Positions 8,598-17,995 of a stretch of 64,000 bases of DNA are shown here, in pieces. The first letter of the stretch is position 1, and every line of letters starts with the position of its first letter. Origin of the DNA: Erythrobacter sp. BLCC-B19 (GTDB lineage Bacteria; Pseudomonadota; Alphaproteobacteria; Sphingomonadales; Sphingomonadaceae); NCBI RefSeq assembly GCF_028621955.1, contig NZ_CP117516.1, forward strand, positions 2,006,001 to 2,070,000, given 5' to 3'. Position numbers and translations under genes: made by a program. A model generated the notes under the pieces. That model made no database searches, was not told the DNA's origin, and saw nothing but the letters and a program-made list of their open reading frames with translations.

Positions 8598-10232
8598 TCA
8601 ACCCAGCGACCGGGCGGTGTTGATGACGTTGATGCCGTCGAAACGGGTGGTCGAGGAGCCGTGGCTCACCGCCGAAATCTGGCTCGGTTGGCCCTTGCCG
8701 TCGAAGAACGAGCCGAACATCCGGTAATCGCTCTCGTCACAGATCGCCGAGCACGATCCCCAGAATTCAGGCGTGCGCATCTGGTAGGCGACATCCTCGA
8801 TCATGGGGCCAAGCTTGCCGTTCTTGATCTCGTAGAACACCGTGCCGCCGAACTGCGCGTTGTAGCGCTGCTGGTCGATCGAGAAGGAACCGCGCCCGGC
8901 GATGTAGATGCCGTTTTCGACCCCTGCGATCATGTCGGCGGGGGTCATCGGGGTCTTGCCGGGGGCAAGGCTGACGTTCGCCATGCGCTGGAACTGCACG
9001 CTCGACCAGCTGTCGGCGTAGCAGCAGCCGTCGCTTTCGGTCTTGCCGACGATATGCGCCTGATCGCGGATGGTCTGGTAGTCGACCAGGATGCCGTCCT
9101 TGACCAGATCCCAGCGCTTGCACTTCACGCCTTCGTCGTCATAGCCGACCGCGCCGAGGCTGCCGACCTGGGTCTTGTCGGCGAACAGGTTGACGATCTC
9201 GCTGCCGTATTTGAACGCGGCATCGCGCTTGTCGATCGTGGCAAAGCTGGTGCCGGCGTAGTTCGCTTCGTAGCCCAGCACGCGGTCGAGCTCGAGCGGG
9301 TGACCGACGCTTTCGTGGATGGTGAGGCCGAGGTGGTTGGGGTCGAGCACCAGATCATACTTGCCCGGCTTGACCGAAGGCGCCTTGAGCTTGGCCTGCG
9401 CGTCCCGGGCCGCGGCGATCGCGTCTTCCTTCATGTCGTAGGACATGCCGTAAGTGGTCAGCCCGTTGGGCAGCACGAACTTGTCTTCGGCGCGCCCGTC
9501 CAGGTATTCATAGCCGAGCCCCATCGGCGCCGAGAGCCCCTCGCGCGAGCGGAACTTGCCGGTGGTGGTGTCGACCGCGGTGACGGTGGTCGGCGCCCAG
9601 ATGCGGTGCACGTCCTGATCGATGTAGGAACCATCGGTCGAGGCGAAATATTTCTGCTCGTTGACGAGGAACAGCAGCGAATTGACGAAGCTGGCGCCGG
9701 CATTGAGCGCCGAATCGTTCACATCCATCAGCAGCGCGACCTTGTCGGCGATGGGAACTTCCATCGCGTTCTTCTTGATCGGCGTGCGCCAGCTGACCTC
9801 GCCCACGCCGGGGGTGGGGGCGAGCTGGACGGCGGTGGTCTGAATCCGGGCGTTGGCCTTGGCGATGGCGGTCGCCTGCCGGGCAGCAGCGGCAACCGCG
9901 TCCTCGGTCATCACGTTGGTCGCGGCAAAGCCCCATGCCCCGTCAGCGATCACGCGCACCCCGGTGCCGGTCGACTCGGTGTTGACGATGTTCTCGACAT
10001 TGCGTTCGCGGGTGATGACGAACTGGCGCAGATAGCGGCCGACGCGCACGTCACAGTAAGACGCCCCCGCGTCGGTCGCCGCCGCCAGCGCCGCATCGGC
10101 GAGGCGCTTCTTCACGGCGATGTCGATGCCGTCCTGCAATTGTTCGGCAGCAATCGCCTTGCCGAAGATCGAGGGCGATAGCGCAGCGCCTGTAAAGAAG
10201 GTGCTGAGCGCCAAAAAGTCCCGTCTGTCCAC
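8598..10232 (-). CDS. tldD: TldD-like zinc metalloprotease with twin-arginine-like N-terminus
   Basis: The active-site motif HESVGH (residues 306-311) fits the HExxxH zinc signature of TldD. A longer open frame runs upstream, but a GTG at 10232 has a GGGAG ribosome-binding site 7 nt away and gives an N-terminus MDRRDFLALSTFF. That RRDFL segment plus the following hydrophobic stretch and an AIAA end resemble a Tat signal peptide, which would make this an exported TldD-family enzyme rather than the usual cytoplasmic one. The product is 544 residues. It is the first gene of the minus-strand operon that includes PmbA, DUF4159, MoxR and DUF58. Confidence 0.9.
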   Translation of the reverse strand: MDRRDFLALSTFFTGAALSPSIFGKAIAAEQLQDGIDIAVKKRLADAALAAATDAGASYCDVRVGRYLRQFVITRERNVENIVNTESTGTGVRVIADGAWGFAATNVMTEDAVAAAARQATAIAKANARIQTTAVQLAPTPGVGEVSWRTPIKKNAMEVPIADKVALLMDVNDSALNAGASFVNSLLFLVNEQKYFASTDGSYIDQDVHRIWAPTTVTAVDTTTGKFRSREGLSAPMGLGYEYLDGRAEDKFVLPNGLTTYGMSYDMKEDAIAAARDAQAKLKAPSVKPGKYDLVLDPNHLGLTIHESVGHPLELDRVLGYEANYAGTSFATIDKRDAAFKYGSEIVNLFADKTQVGSLGAVGYDDEGVKCKRWDLVKDGILVDYQTIRDQAHIVGKTESDGCCYADSWSSVQFQRMANVSLAPGKTPMTPADMIAGVENGIYIAGRGSFSIDQQRYNAQFGGTVFYEIKNGKLGPMIEDVAYQMRTPEFWGSCSAICDESDYRMFGSFFDGKGQPSQISAVSHGSSTTRFDGINVINTARSLG

Positions 10233-10654
10233 GCGAATTCTCCCCGACCGGGCCGGCGCAGCGCTCCGGGTGATCCGAAGCCTTGCCGGCAATTGCCTTG
10301 TAGCGGGGCAAACTGGTCGACAGCCTGCCGACAGGTCAAACCCTTTGGTCTGACTGCCGACACAATCCATGCCGCCTGTGACATCGCGCCCCGCGTCGCG
10401 CCATGTCCTAGACCCGCGATGGCGAGGGATGGGCGATGCCACCGACGAAGCGCGTGACTTTATCGACGAACAGGCCACGGCCCCCGGCCAAGTGGCACGC
10501 GTGATTGACCGGCCCCCGGCGGCTCTGTCACAGGGTTGAGGCGCAATCAGTCGGGGGCGGCGGTGCAGCAATTTCGGCTTGCGGTGAAACCCCGGGGGCG
10601 ATGCCAGCGAATGATGCCCGGCGCAGCAAGGTCGCTGGCAAGAAGGGGAATTCG
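10233..10654. promoter_or_regulatory. Divergent intergenic region between tldD operon and TonB receptor
   Basis: This 422-bp stretch holds no convincing gene. It must contain the promoters of the tldD operon (minus) and the TonB receptor (plus), but I see no strong sigma-70 boxes. A 36-codon open frame starts at 10429 (MGDATDEARDFIDEQ...) and ends before 10545. Its Shine-Dalgarno is too close to the ATG and I do not recognise it, so it is not called as a gene. Confidence 0.35.
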
Positions 10655-13600
10655 ATGAACATGACTGTCCTGCGGGCCGCCCTCTGGTCGAGCGCGCTGG
10701 GTGCGGGGCTGGTGCTCGGCGCGCAGCCCGCAATGGCGCAGCAGGCGGGCCTGACGATCGCGGTGGTGGACGAGACCGGCGCGCCGGTTGCCGATGCGAC
10801 CGTGGTTATCGCCAACCCCGCGATCGGCCTGACCCGCGAAGTGCGCACCGATGCGCGCGGGCGGGCGCAGGTCGAAGGCCTGACCACGGCGGGCGAGTAT
10901 CAGGTCTCGATCCCCGCCGGCGCAGGCCATGCCGCGCTGGCCGCGCAGCCCGTCGAACTGCGCGCCAACTTTGCCCGCAGCGTGACGCTGCAACTCGCCC
11001 CTGCCGCTGCCAGCGAGATTACCGTCACCGCCGCGCGCGCGATTACCGCGCTCAACACCGCCAATGCCGAAATTTCCGCATCGCTGGGGCGTGAACAGCT
11101 GGTGGCGCTGCCGATCGAAGGGCGCGATGTGCTCAGCGCGCTGATCCGCCTGCCCAATGTCGTCCCTTCGACCGGGTTCTTCCCCGAAGCGCCGTCCATT
11201 TCGATCAACGGCTCCAACGGCCTCGACACCAATTACCTGATCGACGGGCTCGACAATAACGAGAACTTTTTGGGCGGGATCAAATTCCCCGTGCCGCTGG
11301 GTTTCACCCGCGAAGTGACCGTGCTGGCGAACTCCTATTCCGCCGCCTATGGGCGCACTGCGAACGGGATCGTGAATTATACCACCCCATCGGGCAGCAA
11401 TAGCTTTACCGGAGAGGCCTATGCCTTGGTTCGACCCGGCAGGCCGCTCGACTCCCAGTCGCCTTTCCCCCGCCGCGACCTGTCGGGCAACCCTGTGGGC
11501 GAGAGCTTCGAACGCTATCAGGCGGGCTTTGCGATTGGCGGGCCGATCGCGCGGGATCGCACCTTCTTCTATGCCAATTACGAATACACCCGTGATCGCA
11601 ACACGCAGGTGGTCGATGCGCCCTTGTTGGGGATTGTCGATGACGTCACCGGCAACAACCAGTTCCAGCTCGCCTCGCTGCGGCTCGATCACCGGCTGAC
11701 GGCGGATTGGACGCTGGGCCTGCGCGCCAATATCGGGCGCGTCACCATCGACCGGCCCGGCGGCGCGCTGGGCGGGGGCAATGCGACCTTCCCGTCAGCC
11801 GGATCGCAGCAGGATCGCAATTCGACGTTGGTCGCTGCCACCGCCAGCTATGCCGGCGATGCGTGGAGCTATGACGGGGCGCTGCAATACAGCCGCTTCC
11901 GCTGGGACTATGGCGAGGCGATCGGCGGGCCGGGGCCGCAGGTGACGATCCGCGCGCCATCGGGGCTGGTGGCAGGCTTGGTCGGGCATCCGGGCTATGT
12001 GTTCGACAGTCTGGAAGAGACCTGGCAGACCACCCACCGCCTCCAGCGCGATCTTGGCGCACACCGGCTGCGGGTGGGCGGCGATGTGATCGCGTCGGAC
12101 TTCGCCTTGCTGGGCGGGGGCAACCCTGATGGCAACTTCACCGTCGATCTGACGAGCGCGCAACTCGCCAGCCTGTCACCGCGCGGGTTGGGACTGACGG
12201 CCGAGGACGTGCTGGCGCTCAATCCGGCGGTTGCCAATTATGCGGTCGAACTGCGCCCGCAGAGCTTCGGGACAAGGCAGACCTTGATTGCGCTCTACCT
12301 CGAAGACGAATGGAGCCTTGCACCCAATGTCACCGCCACGCTGGGCCTGCGCTGGGATTACGATACCCTGACCGAGCGCGGTGGCGGTGATGGCGATAGC
12401 GACAACATCGCGCCCCGCTTTGCCTTGAACTGGCAGCCCGATGCGCGATCGTCCGTGCGGTTCGGGGCGGGGATCTTCACCGGCAAGCTGAGCTATGCGG
12501 TCGTCTCGGACGCATTGCAGCGCAACACCACCTCGGCCGGGTTCCTGAGCCAGCTGGCGCAGTTGCAGGCGCGCGGGGCCATTCCGGCGGGAGTCGATCT
12601 GGCCGACATCACCTTCGCCGGTAACCTCACCGCATCGCCCCCCTGTGCCACGGTCAGCGCCTGCCCAAGCCCGGCGCAGGTGCAGGCCTTGCGCGATACG
12701 GCGACCTTGGGCGAGGGGCGCATCCTCAGCACCACCGGCTATGACAACCCATGGAGCGTGCAGGTGAGCGGCGGCTATCAATATGCCGCAACAGGCAACC
12801 TGACCCTGTCGGTCGATGCGCTCTACAGCCGCTCGCACAATCTGGTGCGGCTGCGCGACCTGAACGCGCCTGCGCCCTTCACGCCCAATCTTGCAAATCT
12901 CACCGACGCGAACATCGCCGCCTTGCGTGCCTTGCCTGATAACGCCGCGCGGCTGGTGCTGGCGCAGAGCCTCGGGCTGGTGCGATCACAGGCCGCCGCC
13001 GATGCCACGCGCCCGATTGCGCTGGTGCCGGGCGGCGCGCGGCAGATCACCGTGTCCGAAACCGCAGGCGAGGCGGAATATCTCGCGCTGATCCTGCAAG
13101 CGATCAAGGCGCGGGGGCAGGATGATTACGCCTTCCGCGTCAGCTACACGCTCTCGCGGCTCAGGAACGATACCGACGACATCAATTTCCGCAGCGCCAA
13201 CAGCAACGACTTTGCCAGCGAATGGGGGCCGTCGGCTAATGACCGGCGGCACGTTATCTCGGCGGTGGGGTATCTCTACCCGGCAGATGGTCTGACGCTG
13301 ACCTTGGCCGGGCTGTTCCAGTCGGGCCAGCCGGTCAATCTGGTGCCCGATGCGCGCATTTTCGGCACGCAGGATCTGAACGGCGACGGGGCGAGCTTTG
13401 GCGAGAATTACCTCGGAAATTCGGATCGCTACCCCGGCGAGACGCGCAATTCGGCGCGTCTGCCGTGGTCGGCGACGGTGGACTTTGGCGCGCGCTATGC
13501 CCTGCCGGTGCTGGGCGGGCGGATCACGCTGAGCGCGGATGTGTTCAACATCTTCAACGCCAACAACCAGAGCGGCTTTGCCAATGCGGCAACGACCTCG

Positions 13601-13693
13601 AACCAGATCCAGTTCGGCGGGGGTGCGGGTTTCGTGCAGCGCAATGCCGCCCCGCCGCGGCAGTTCCAGTTCGGGTTGGCGATGGGCTTCTAG
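10655..13693 (+). CDS. Oar-like TonB-dependent receptor with N-terminal carboxypeptidase-regulatory-like domain
   Basis: A 1012-residue outer-membrane protein. I chose the ATG at 10655 because AAGGGGAA lies just upstream and a clean signal peptide follows (ending in PAMAQQ near residue 28). Residues about 30-110 form a carboxypeptidase-regulatory-like/Ig-type domain (VVDETGAPVADATVVI). A plug domain follows, with a LPIEGRDVLSALIRLPNV motif and an SINGSNGLDTNYLIDG segment, then a large beta barrel ending in a terminal Phe (LAMGF). This is the Oar/CarboxypepD_reg TonB receptor type. Its stop overlaps the convergent tetR stop in a shared CTAG. The substrate is unknown. Confidence 0.92.
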   Translation: MNMTVLRAALWSSALGAGLVLGAQPAMAQQAGLTIAVVDETGAPVADATVVIANPAIGLTREVRTDARGRAQVEGLTTAGEYQVSIPAGAGHAALAAQPVELRANFARSVTLQLAPAAASEITVTAARAITALNTANAEISASLGREQLVALPIEGRDVLSALIRLPNVVPSTGFFPEAPSISINGSNGLDTNYLIDGLDNNENFLGGIKFPVPLGFTREVTVLANSYSAAYGRTANGIVNYTTPSGSNSFTGEAYALVRPGRPLDSQSPFPRRDLSGNPVGESFERYQAGFAIGGPIARDRTFFYANYEYTRDRNTQVVDAPLLGIVDDVTGNNQFQLASLRLDHRLTADWTLGLRANIGRVTIDRPGGALGGGNATFPSAGSQQDRNSTLVAATASYAGDAWSYDGALQYSRFRWDYGEAIGGPGPQVTIRAPSGLVAGLVGHPGYVFDSLEETWQTTHRLQRDLGAHRLRVGGDVIASDFALLGGGNPDGNFTVDLTSAQLASLSPRGLGLTAEDVLALNPAVANYAVELRPQSFGTRQTLIALYLEDEWSLAPNVTATLGLRWDYDTLTERGGGDGDSDNIAPRFALNWQPDARSSVRFGAGIFTGKLSYAVVSDALQRNTTSAGFLSQLAQLQARGAIPAGVDLADITFAGNLTASPPCATVSACPSPAQVQALRDTATLGEGRILSTTGYDNPWSVQVSGGYQYAATGNLTLSVDALYSRSHNLVRLRDLNAPAPFTPNLANLTDANIAALRALPDNAARLVLAQSLGLVRSQAAADATRPIALVPGGARQITVSETAGEAEYLALILQAIKARGQDDYAFRVSYTLSRLRNDTDDINFRSANSNDFASEWGPSANDRRHVISAVGYLYPADGLTLTLAGLFQSGQPVNLVPDARIFGTQDLNGDGASFGENYLGNSDRYPGETRNSARLPWSATVDFGARYALPVLGGRITLSADVFNIFNANNQSGFANAATTSNQIQFGGGAGFVQRNAAPPRQFQFGLAMGF

Positions 13694-14280
13694 CCCGCGC
13701 GCCCGAGCGTGCGGGCGAGCAGGGTGAGGGTGTCCTGCGCCGAGCCGGGGGGCATGGTGCCGGCCAGCTCCAGCCCGACCGCGCCGTGCAGCGCCGACCA
13801 GATCAGCCCCTCGGTCGCGCGCGCCTCGGCTTCGGGGATGCCGCGTGCAATCAACCGGTCGCCGATCACCGATAGCGTCGCGCGCGCCCGCGCCACGGCG
13901 CGTCCCAGCGGGCCGTCGGCCGCGTCGTCCTGCTGGGTGAGGCCGAACATCAGGCGATAGGTGTGCGCGTTGGCGAGCGCGAAGCCGATATAGGCGCGGC
14001 CCATCGCGACGGCCTTGGCCGTGCCATCGCCCGGCGTGTCGGCATGGGCGGCCTCGAGCCGGGCGGCGAAGGTCTCGAACCCGCGGATGCGCACTGCGGT
14101 GAGGATTTCCTCGCGGCTGGCGAAGTAGCGATAGGGGGTCATCGGGCTGACCTCCAGCGCGGCGGCAATCTGGCGCATCGAGACGTTCTCGGCCCCGCGC
14201 TCGGCAAACAGGGCGGCGGCGACATCGCACACCCGCTCCTTGAAGCGCGCAAGATCAGCGTCGGAGAGGGGGCGGGACAC
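13690..14280 (-). CDS. TetR/AcrR family transcriptional regulator
   Basis: A 196-residue protein. The N-terminal TetR helix-turn-helix is clear (residues about 15-60: VAAALFAERGAENVSMRQIAAAL...PMTPYRYFASREEIL). The ligand domain resembles the WHG/TetR_C_33 type (ARAYIGFALANAHTYRLMFGL-like). The gene is divergent from the flavoprotein at 14417, and the region between them holds two TTACAnTGTAA palindromes, so it most likely represses itself and that oxidoreductase. Confidence 0.93.
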   Translation of the reverse strand: MSRPLSDADLARFKERVCDVAAALFAERGAENVSMRQIAAALEVSPMTPYRYFASREEILTAVRIRGFETFAARLEAAHADTPGDGTAKAVAMGRAYIGFALANAHTYRLMFGLTQQDDAADGPLGRAVARARATLSVIGDRLIARGIPEAEARATEGLIWSALHGAVGLELAGTMPPGSAQDTLTLLARTLGRAG

Positions 14281-14302
14281 GGAGGGCCTTTCGCAAGCTG
14301 GG

Positions 14303-14340
14303 TTGACGGTTTCATCTTACAGTGTAAATTTACATTGTAA
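14303..14340 (+). promoter_or_regulatory. Promoter with double palindromic TetR-type operator
   Basis: Two 11-bp palindromes, TTACAGTGTAA (14317-14327) and TTACATTGTAA (14330-14340), sit 2 bp apart in an AT-rich island. A sigma-70-like promoter for the plus strand overlaps them: TTGACG at 14303-14308, a 16-bp spacer and TAAATT at 14325-14330. TetR binding here would block transcription of the flavoprotein and, on the other strand, of tetR. Confidence 0.65.
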
Positions 14341-14416
14341 ACCGTCGCGCTCCGCCGAATCGCAAGCCGCGTTAAAGGCGGCGGCCCGGATGGACTTCAT
14401 CACCTTGGGGAATGTC

Positions 14417-15820
14417 ATGACCACCATCGCAACCGACTATCTGATCATCGGCGCGGGCGCAGTGGGGATGGCCTTTGCCGACACGATGATCGCCGAAAGC
14501 GATGCCCATGTGACGATCATCGACCGCCAGTCGCGCCCCGGGGGGCACTGGAACGACGCTTACGGCTTTGTCGCGCTGCACCAGCCCTCGGCCTTCTACG
14601 GGGTGAACTCGCTGCCGCTGGGCGAGAACCGCAAGGACACGCACGGGGTCAATGCCGGGCTTTACGAGCTGGCATCAGGCCCCGAGGTGAGCGGCTATTA
14701 CGACAGGGTGATGCGGCAGAAGCTGCTGCCGTCGGGGCAGGTGACCTATCTGCCGATGCACGAATGGCATGATGATGGCCGCGCGGTATCGCTGATGTCG
14801 GGCGAAGCGACGGCGATCACGGTGCGGCGCAAGGTGGTATACAGCGCGCACAATGCCCCGGTGATCCCGGCCAACCACACCCCGCGCTTCGCTGTGGCTG
14901 AAGGCGTGCGCATGGTTCCCCCCGGCGCGCTGCCCCGCCTGTGGCTGGCGCCCGAGCGCCCCGATCGCTTCGTGGTGCTGGGTGCGGGCAAGACCGCGAT
15001 GGATGCGATCGGCTGGCTGCTCGCCATGGGCACCCCGGCGGATGCGATCCAGTGGATCAAGCCGCGCGACAGCTGGCTGATTGACCGCACCGGCACCCAG
15101 CCGGGTGAGGAGTTCTTCGACGATGTGTTCGGCCGCCAGCTCGCCCAGATGCAGGCCTTCGCGCAAGGCACCTCGCCCGAGGACATCTTCGCGCGGCTGG
15201 AAGCGGCAGGCGTGATGCTGCGGATCGACCCGGACGTGACGCCCACCATGTTCCACTACGCCACGATCTCGCGGGGCGAGGTGGCCGAACTGCGGCGCGT
15301 GACCAATGTCGTGCGCAAGGGCCGGGTGACAGCGATCACCCCCGATGCGATCCTGCTGGAAGAGGGTAGCGAACCGGCGCTGGCGGGTGCGCTCTATGTC
15401 GATTGCACCGCCTCTGCGGTCGAGCCGCGGCCTGCCGTGCCGATCTTTCAGGGCGAGCGGATCATCCCGCAGCTGGTGCGCGTCCCGCAGCCGTGCTTCT
15501 CGGCGGCGTTGATCGCTTTCGTTGAGGCGCATTACCCCGATGACGATGCGGCCAAGAACGCGCTGTGCCGGACCGTGCCTTTCCCGCAAGACCTCAAGAG
15601 CTACCTCACCACCAACATCGTCAACATCATGAACCAGGGGACGTGGTTCACCGACGAAAAGCTGGGGGCGTGGATCAGGCAGAGCCGTCTCGACGGGTTC
15701 GGCAAGATCGCCGCCGGGATCGACCGCAGCGATGCGGCGCGGGTGGCCATCTTGCAGGAACTGCGCGCCACCGGGCCTGCGGCGGTCGCCAACCTGATGC
15801 GGCTGGCGGCGGCGGCTTAG
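14417..15820 (+). CDS. FAD/NAD(P)-binding oxidoreductase
   Basis: A 467-residue flavoprotein. The ATG at 14417 follows a GGGGA site. The N-terminus is a Rossmann dinucleotide fold (YLIIGAGAVGMAFADTM), followed by an acidic strand end and an RPGGHWNDAYGF motif typical of flavin monooxygenase-like proteins. A second GxGxxxA dinucleotide motif (VVLGAGKTAMDAIG) is near residue 190. There is no signal peptide. It is divergent from a TetR gene across an operator and is likely induced by that regulator's ligand. The substrate is unknown. Its stop overlaps the stop of the convergent gene downstream. Confidence 0.8.
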   Translation: MTTIATDYLIIGAGAVGMAFADTMIAESDAHVTIIDRQSRPGGHWNDAYGFVALHQPSAFYGVNSLPLGENRKDTHGVNAGLYELASGPEVSGYYDRVMRQKLLPSGQVTYLPMHEWHDDGRAVSLMSGEATAITVRRKVVYSAHNAPVIPANHTPRFAVAEGVRMVPPGALPRLWLAPERPDRFVVLGAGKTAMDAIGWLLAMGTPADAIQWIKPRDSWLIDRTGTQPGEEFFDDVFGRQLAQMQAFAQGTSPEDIFARLEAAGVMLRIDPDVTPTMFHYATISRGEVAELRRVTNVVRKGRVTAITPDAILLEEGSEPALAGALYVDCTASAVEPRPAVPIFQGERIIPQLVRVPQPCFSAALIAFVEAHYPDDDAAKNALCRTVPFPQDLKSYLTTNIVNIMNQGTWFTDEKLGAWIRQSRLDGFGKIAAGIDRSDAARVAILQELRATGPAAVANLMRLAAAA

Positions 15821-16245
15821 CCTGCGATAACCGTCAGCAGCCGGCGCGCGACCCAGCCTGACCGGCACGGGCCGTCATAGGCGTGGGCCTTGCCGGCAAT
15901 CGGCATCGAGACCCGGCATTCGGATACGTCTGGGCCGCCCAGGGGCTCGGGGTAGATGATGCCCACCCACTGCCCGTCGGCGCTGGTCGCGCACAGCAGC
16001 ACTTCCTGTCCCGGCAGCAGCTTGTAGAGCCTGCGCGCCTTGAGGCTGGGCGCGGCGCGCACCGCGACAAAGCCGTCGCCGCCTTCGCGCAAGGGGACGA
16101 TCACGGCCACGCTGGGGCAGGCGTCGATGTCCTGCTGCCCGCCGACCATCACGGGGCGGTCTGCGGGCGGCTTGGCGGCCACCGGGAGAGCCAGCGCCAG
16201 CGCGGCCAGCACGGCGGCTGCGCTGCGGCTCGTCCGCTGGCGCAT
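15817..16245 (-). CDS. Small exported protein with SH3-like fold
   Basis: A 142-residue protein from the ATG at 16245, which overlaps the previous stop as TGATG behind AAGGGG; an ATG 12 nt upstream is possible. The N-terminus is a signal peptide (residues about 1-25, ending VAAKP). The mature part contains a GDGFVAVRAAPSLKARRLYKLLPGQEVLLC segment, the pattern of bacterial SH3 (SH3_3) domains, and four cysteines that may form disulfides. It is translationally coupled to the DUF3617 lipoprotein gene. Its role is unknown. Confidence 0.65.
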   Translation of the reverse strand: MRQRTSRSAAAVLAALALALPVAAKPPADRPVMVGGQQDIDACPSVAVIVPLREGGDGFVAVRAAPSLKARRLYKLLPGQEVLLCATSADGQWVGIIYPEPLGGPDVSECRVSMPIAGKAHAYDGPCRSGWVARRLLTVIAG

Positions 16246-16727
16246 CACCCCTTGCATTCGCCGATGCGTTCGCTGGTCAGGCTCATTTCCATATTGGCCT
16301 TGCCGCCCGGCAGCTTGTCGTCGGTGACTTCACCCGACATCACCATTGTGACCTTGTCGGGGGTATAGGTGCCCGTCATCGCCATTTTCGGCGCGCCGAT
16401 GCCGGTCATGCCCTTGCACACCATCGTCCCCGACATGGTGCCGCCGCCCTGCTTGAAATCCTCCATCGTGCAGTCGCCCTGCTGCATCCCGCTCGACATG
16501 GTGCGCACCCCGGCCTTGGCTTCCTCGGGGCTCATGCAGGCTTCGGTGGTCTGGCTCTGGCCAAGCATCGCCTTGGCGCGCTCGGCGACTTCGGGCGGCG
16601 CGCCCGGAATCTCGAACTTGGTCATCGCCATGGTGTTCTTCCAGTTGCCCGGATTGAGCTCGCCATCGGCCTGCCCGCAGGCGGCGAGAATGGCGATCAG
16701 GGGCAGGGTGGCAATTGCGTGTTTCAT
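16245..16727 (-). CDS. DUF3617 domain lipoprotein
   Basis: A 160-residue lipoprotein. The signal peptide ends with a lipobox ILAAC at residues 13-17. The mature part starts GELNPGNWKNTMAMTKFEIPG and carries a Cys-containing CMSPEEA segment and CTMEDFKQGGGTMSGTMVC. This is the DUF3617 pattern common in Sphingomonadales. It probably sits in the periplasm anchored to a membrane. It lies upstream of, and overlaps, the SH3-like gene. Confidence 0.88.
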   Translation of the reverse strand: MKHAIATLPLIAILAACGQADGELNPGNWKNTMAMTKFEIPGAPPEVAERAKAMLGQSQTTEACMSPEEAKAGVRTMSSGMQQGDCTMEDFKQGGGTMSGTMVCKGMTGIGAPKMAMTGTYTPDKVTMVMSGEVTDDKLPGGKANMEMSLTSERIGECKG

Positions 16728-16753
16728 GCTGGTTTCCTTGTGAAGATGCGGTG

Positions 16754-17863
16754 TCAGCCGAGGCAGCCGCAGGGGATATAGCGTTGGCTGGCCGGGTTGA
16801 TCGAAATGCTGGCGGTCGAAGTGCCGAAGGTGCCGCCGCCCATGTAGTCCTCGTAGAAATAATGGACATTGGCGGTGCAGTATTTCGCGCCGCGCGCCAG
16901 AATGGCGACGGTGGTTTCGCGCTCGGTCGGGATGCCGGTGATCTCGTTGCGCTCGACATCCCAGTTCTCGCCAATGCCGACCGCGCGCAGGATCGTCATG
17001 TCCGGATTGCTCGAAATACGCCGAGCCTCGGACAAGGCCCGCGACTCCAGCGCTGCGCTCGCCGTGGCCCCGCGCTTGGTGTTGCAGATGGCGGTGTTGC
17101 CGGGGGTGAAGGCGTTCGCCGGAACGGTGAGGTTGAAACGCCCCGAGGCGACCACCCCTGCGGCGATGAACTGGTCATTCCCGATCGCGGTTTCAGGGAT
17201 CACCTCCATCGTGATGGTGTGCGTGCCGGGTTTCAGCAGCCCGATCGCGGTGGCCTTCGACAGCATTTCCATGAACACGTCCGTACCCGGGGTCAGCTGC
17301 GCGCCAATCGTGTTGATGAACTGTCCGCGCCAGGTGGTCCAGGTCTTGTGATCGCCCGGGTTGCCCCACGGGAACATCGTGGTTTCGAAGACCTGTCCGG
17401 CAACCGTGAAGCGTGCCTTGTAACGCACCCCGTCGGCATAGACCGCGCTCGCTGCCATCCCGTTGGCCGCAGCAATGGCATTGACCGCAGATGTCTGGGT
17501 GAAGACGCGGAAGAACATCGGCTGGCCGAGCGTGAAATCGCTGACGATATCGGCCTCGGTGATTGCGCCGATGCCCAGATCCTTGCGCAGGAAGACGATC
17601 TGGCTCTGATGCGCAGCGTGGACGGCGTTGTGAACGCCCTGATCTTGTATCGCACCGGCGCCGGTGCTCGCGGTCGTGGACGGCTTGTCCGCCGCCGGAA
17701 CGGGCAGCGGACGGCGGGTCGGCCGGGCGCTCTGGTCGCCGCTGGCACCGGGCAGCTTGCTGCGCGCCTCCTCGAACCGCTTGAACGGATCCTGCGCCGA
17801 AAGCTGCGCTCCGGCGAGCATGGTGCCGCCCAGCGCGGCAAGCAGACAAATGTGGCGTCGCAT
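16754..17863 (-). CDS. Exported protein of unknown function
   Basis: A 369-residue protein. A longer frame continues upstream, but the ATG at 17863 has a GGGAGG site and begins a signal peptide (MRRHICLLAALGGTMLAGAQLSAQ). A Pro/Thr/Ala-rich linker runs to about residue 65. A globular region follows with FRVFTQTSAVNAI, MFPWGNPGDHKTWTTWRGQF and a C-terminal YFYEDYMGGGTFG segment. It ends in a Cys-Gly-Cys motif. I do not recognise the family. It is probably periplasmic or surface-exposed and lies 26 nt upstream of the DUF3617 gene, likely in the same transcript. Confidence 0.7.
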   Translation of the reverse strand: MRRHICLLAALGGTMLAGAQLSAQDPFKRFEEARSKLPGASGDQSARPTRRPLPVPAADKPSTTASTGAGAIQDQGVHNAVHAAHQSQIVFLRKDLGIGAITEADIVSDFTLGQPMFFRVFTQTSAVNAIAAANGMAASAVYADGVRYKARFTVAGQVFETTMFPWGNPGDHKTWTTWRGQFINTIGAQLTPGTDVFMEMLSKATAIGLLKPGTHTITMEVIPETAIGNDQFIAAGVVASGRFNLTVPANAFTPGNTAICNTKRGATASAALESRALSEARRISSNPDMTILRAVGIGENWDVERNEITGIPTERETTVAILARGAKYCTANVHYFYEDYMGGGTFGTSTASISINPASQRYIPCGCLG

Positions 17864-17995
17864 CAAGACCCTCCCGTGATTGACGGATGGGTTGTCTGCG
17901 CCAGCACCCCCGCGCTCACCATCCCCCCATCTGGCGGGGGTGCCGCGCCCGGCCGGCTGTGGTCTGTTCATCGGGAGATCAGAAAGGACAGGCAG

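Noticed and set aside
10429..10539. 36-codon open frame in the tldD/TonB receptor intergenic region
   Set aside because: The Shine-Dalgarno is only 1 nt from the ATG, there is no known family and the length is within chance in GC-rich DNA.
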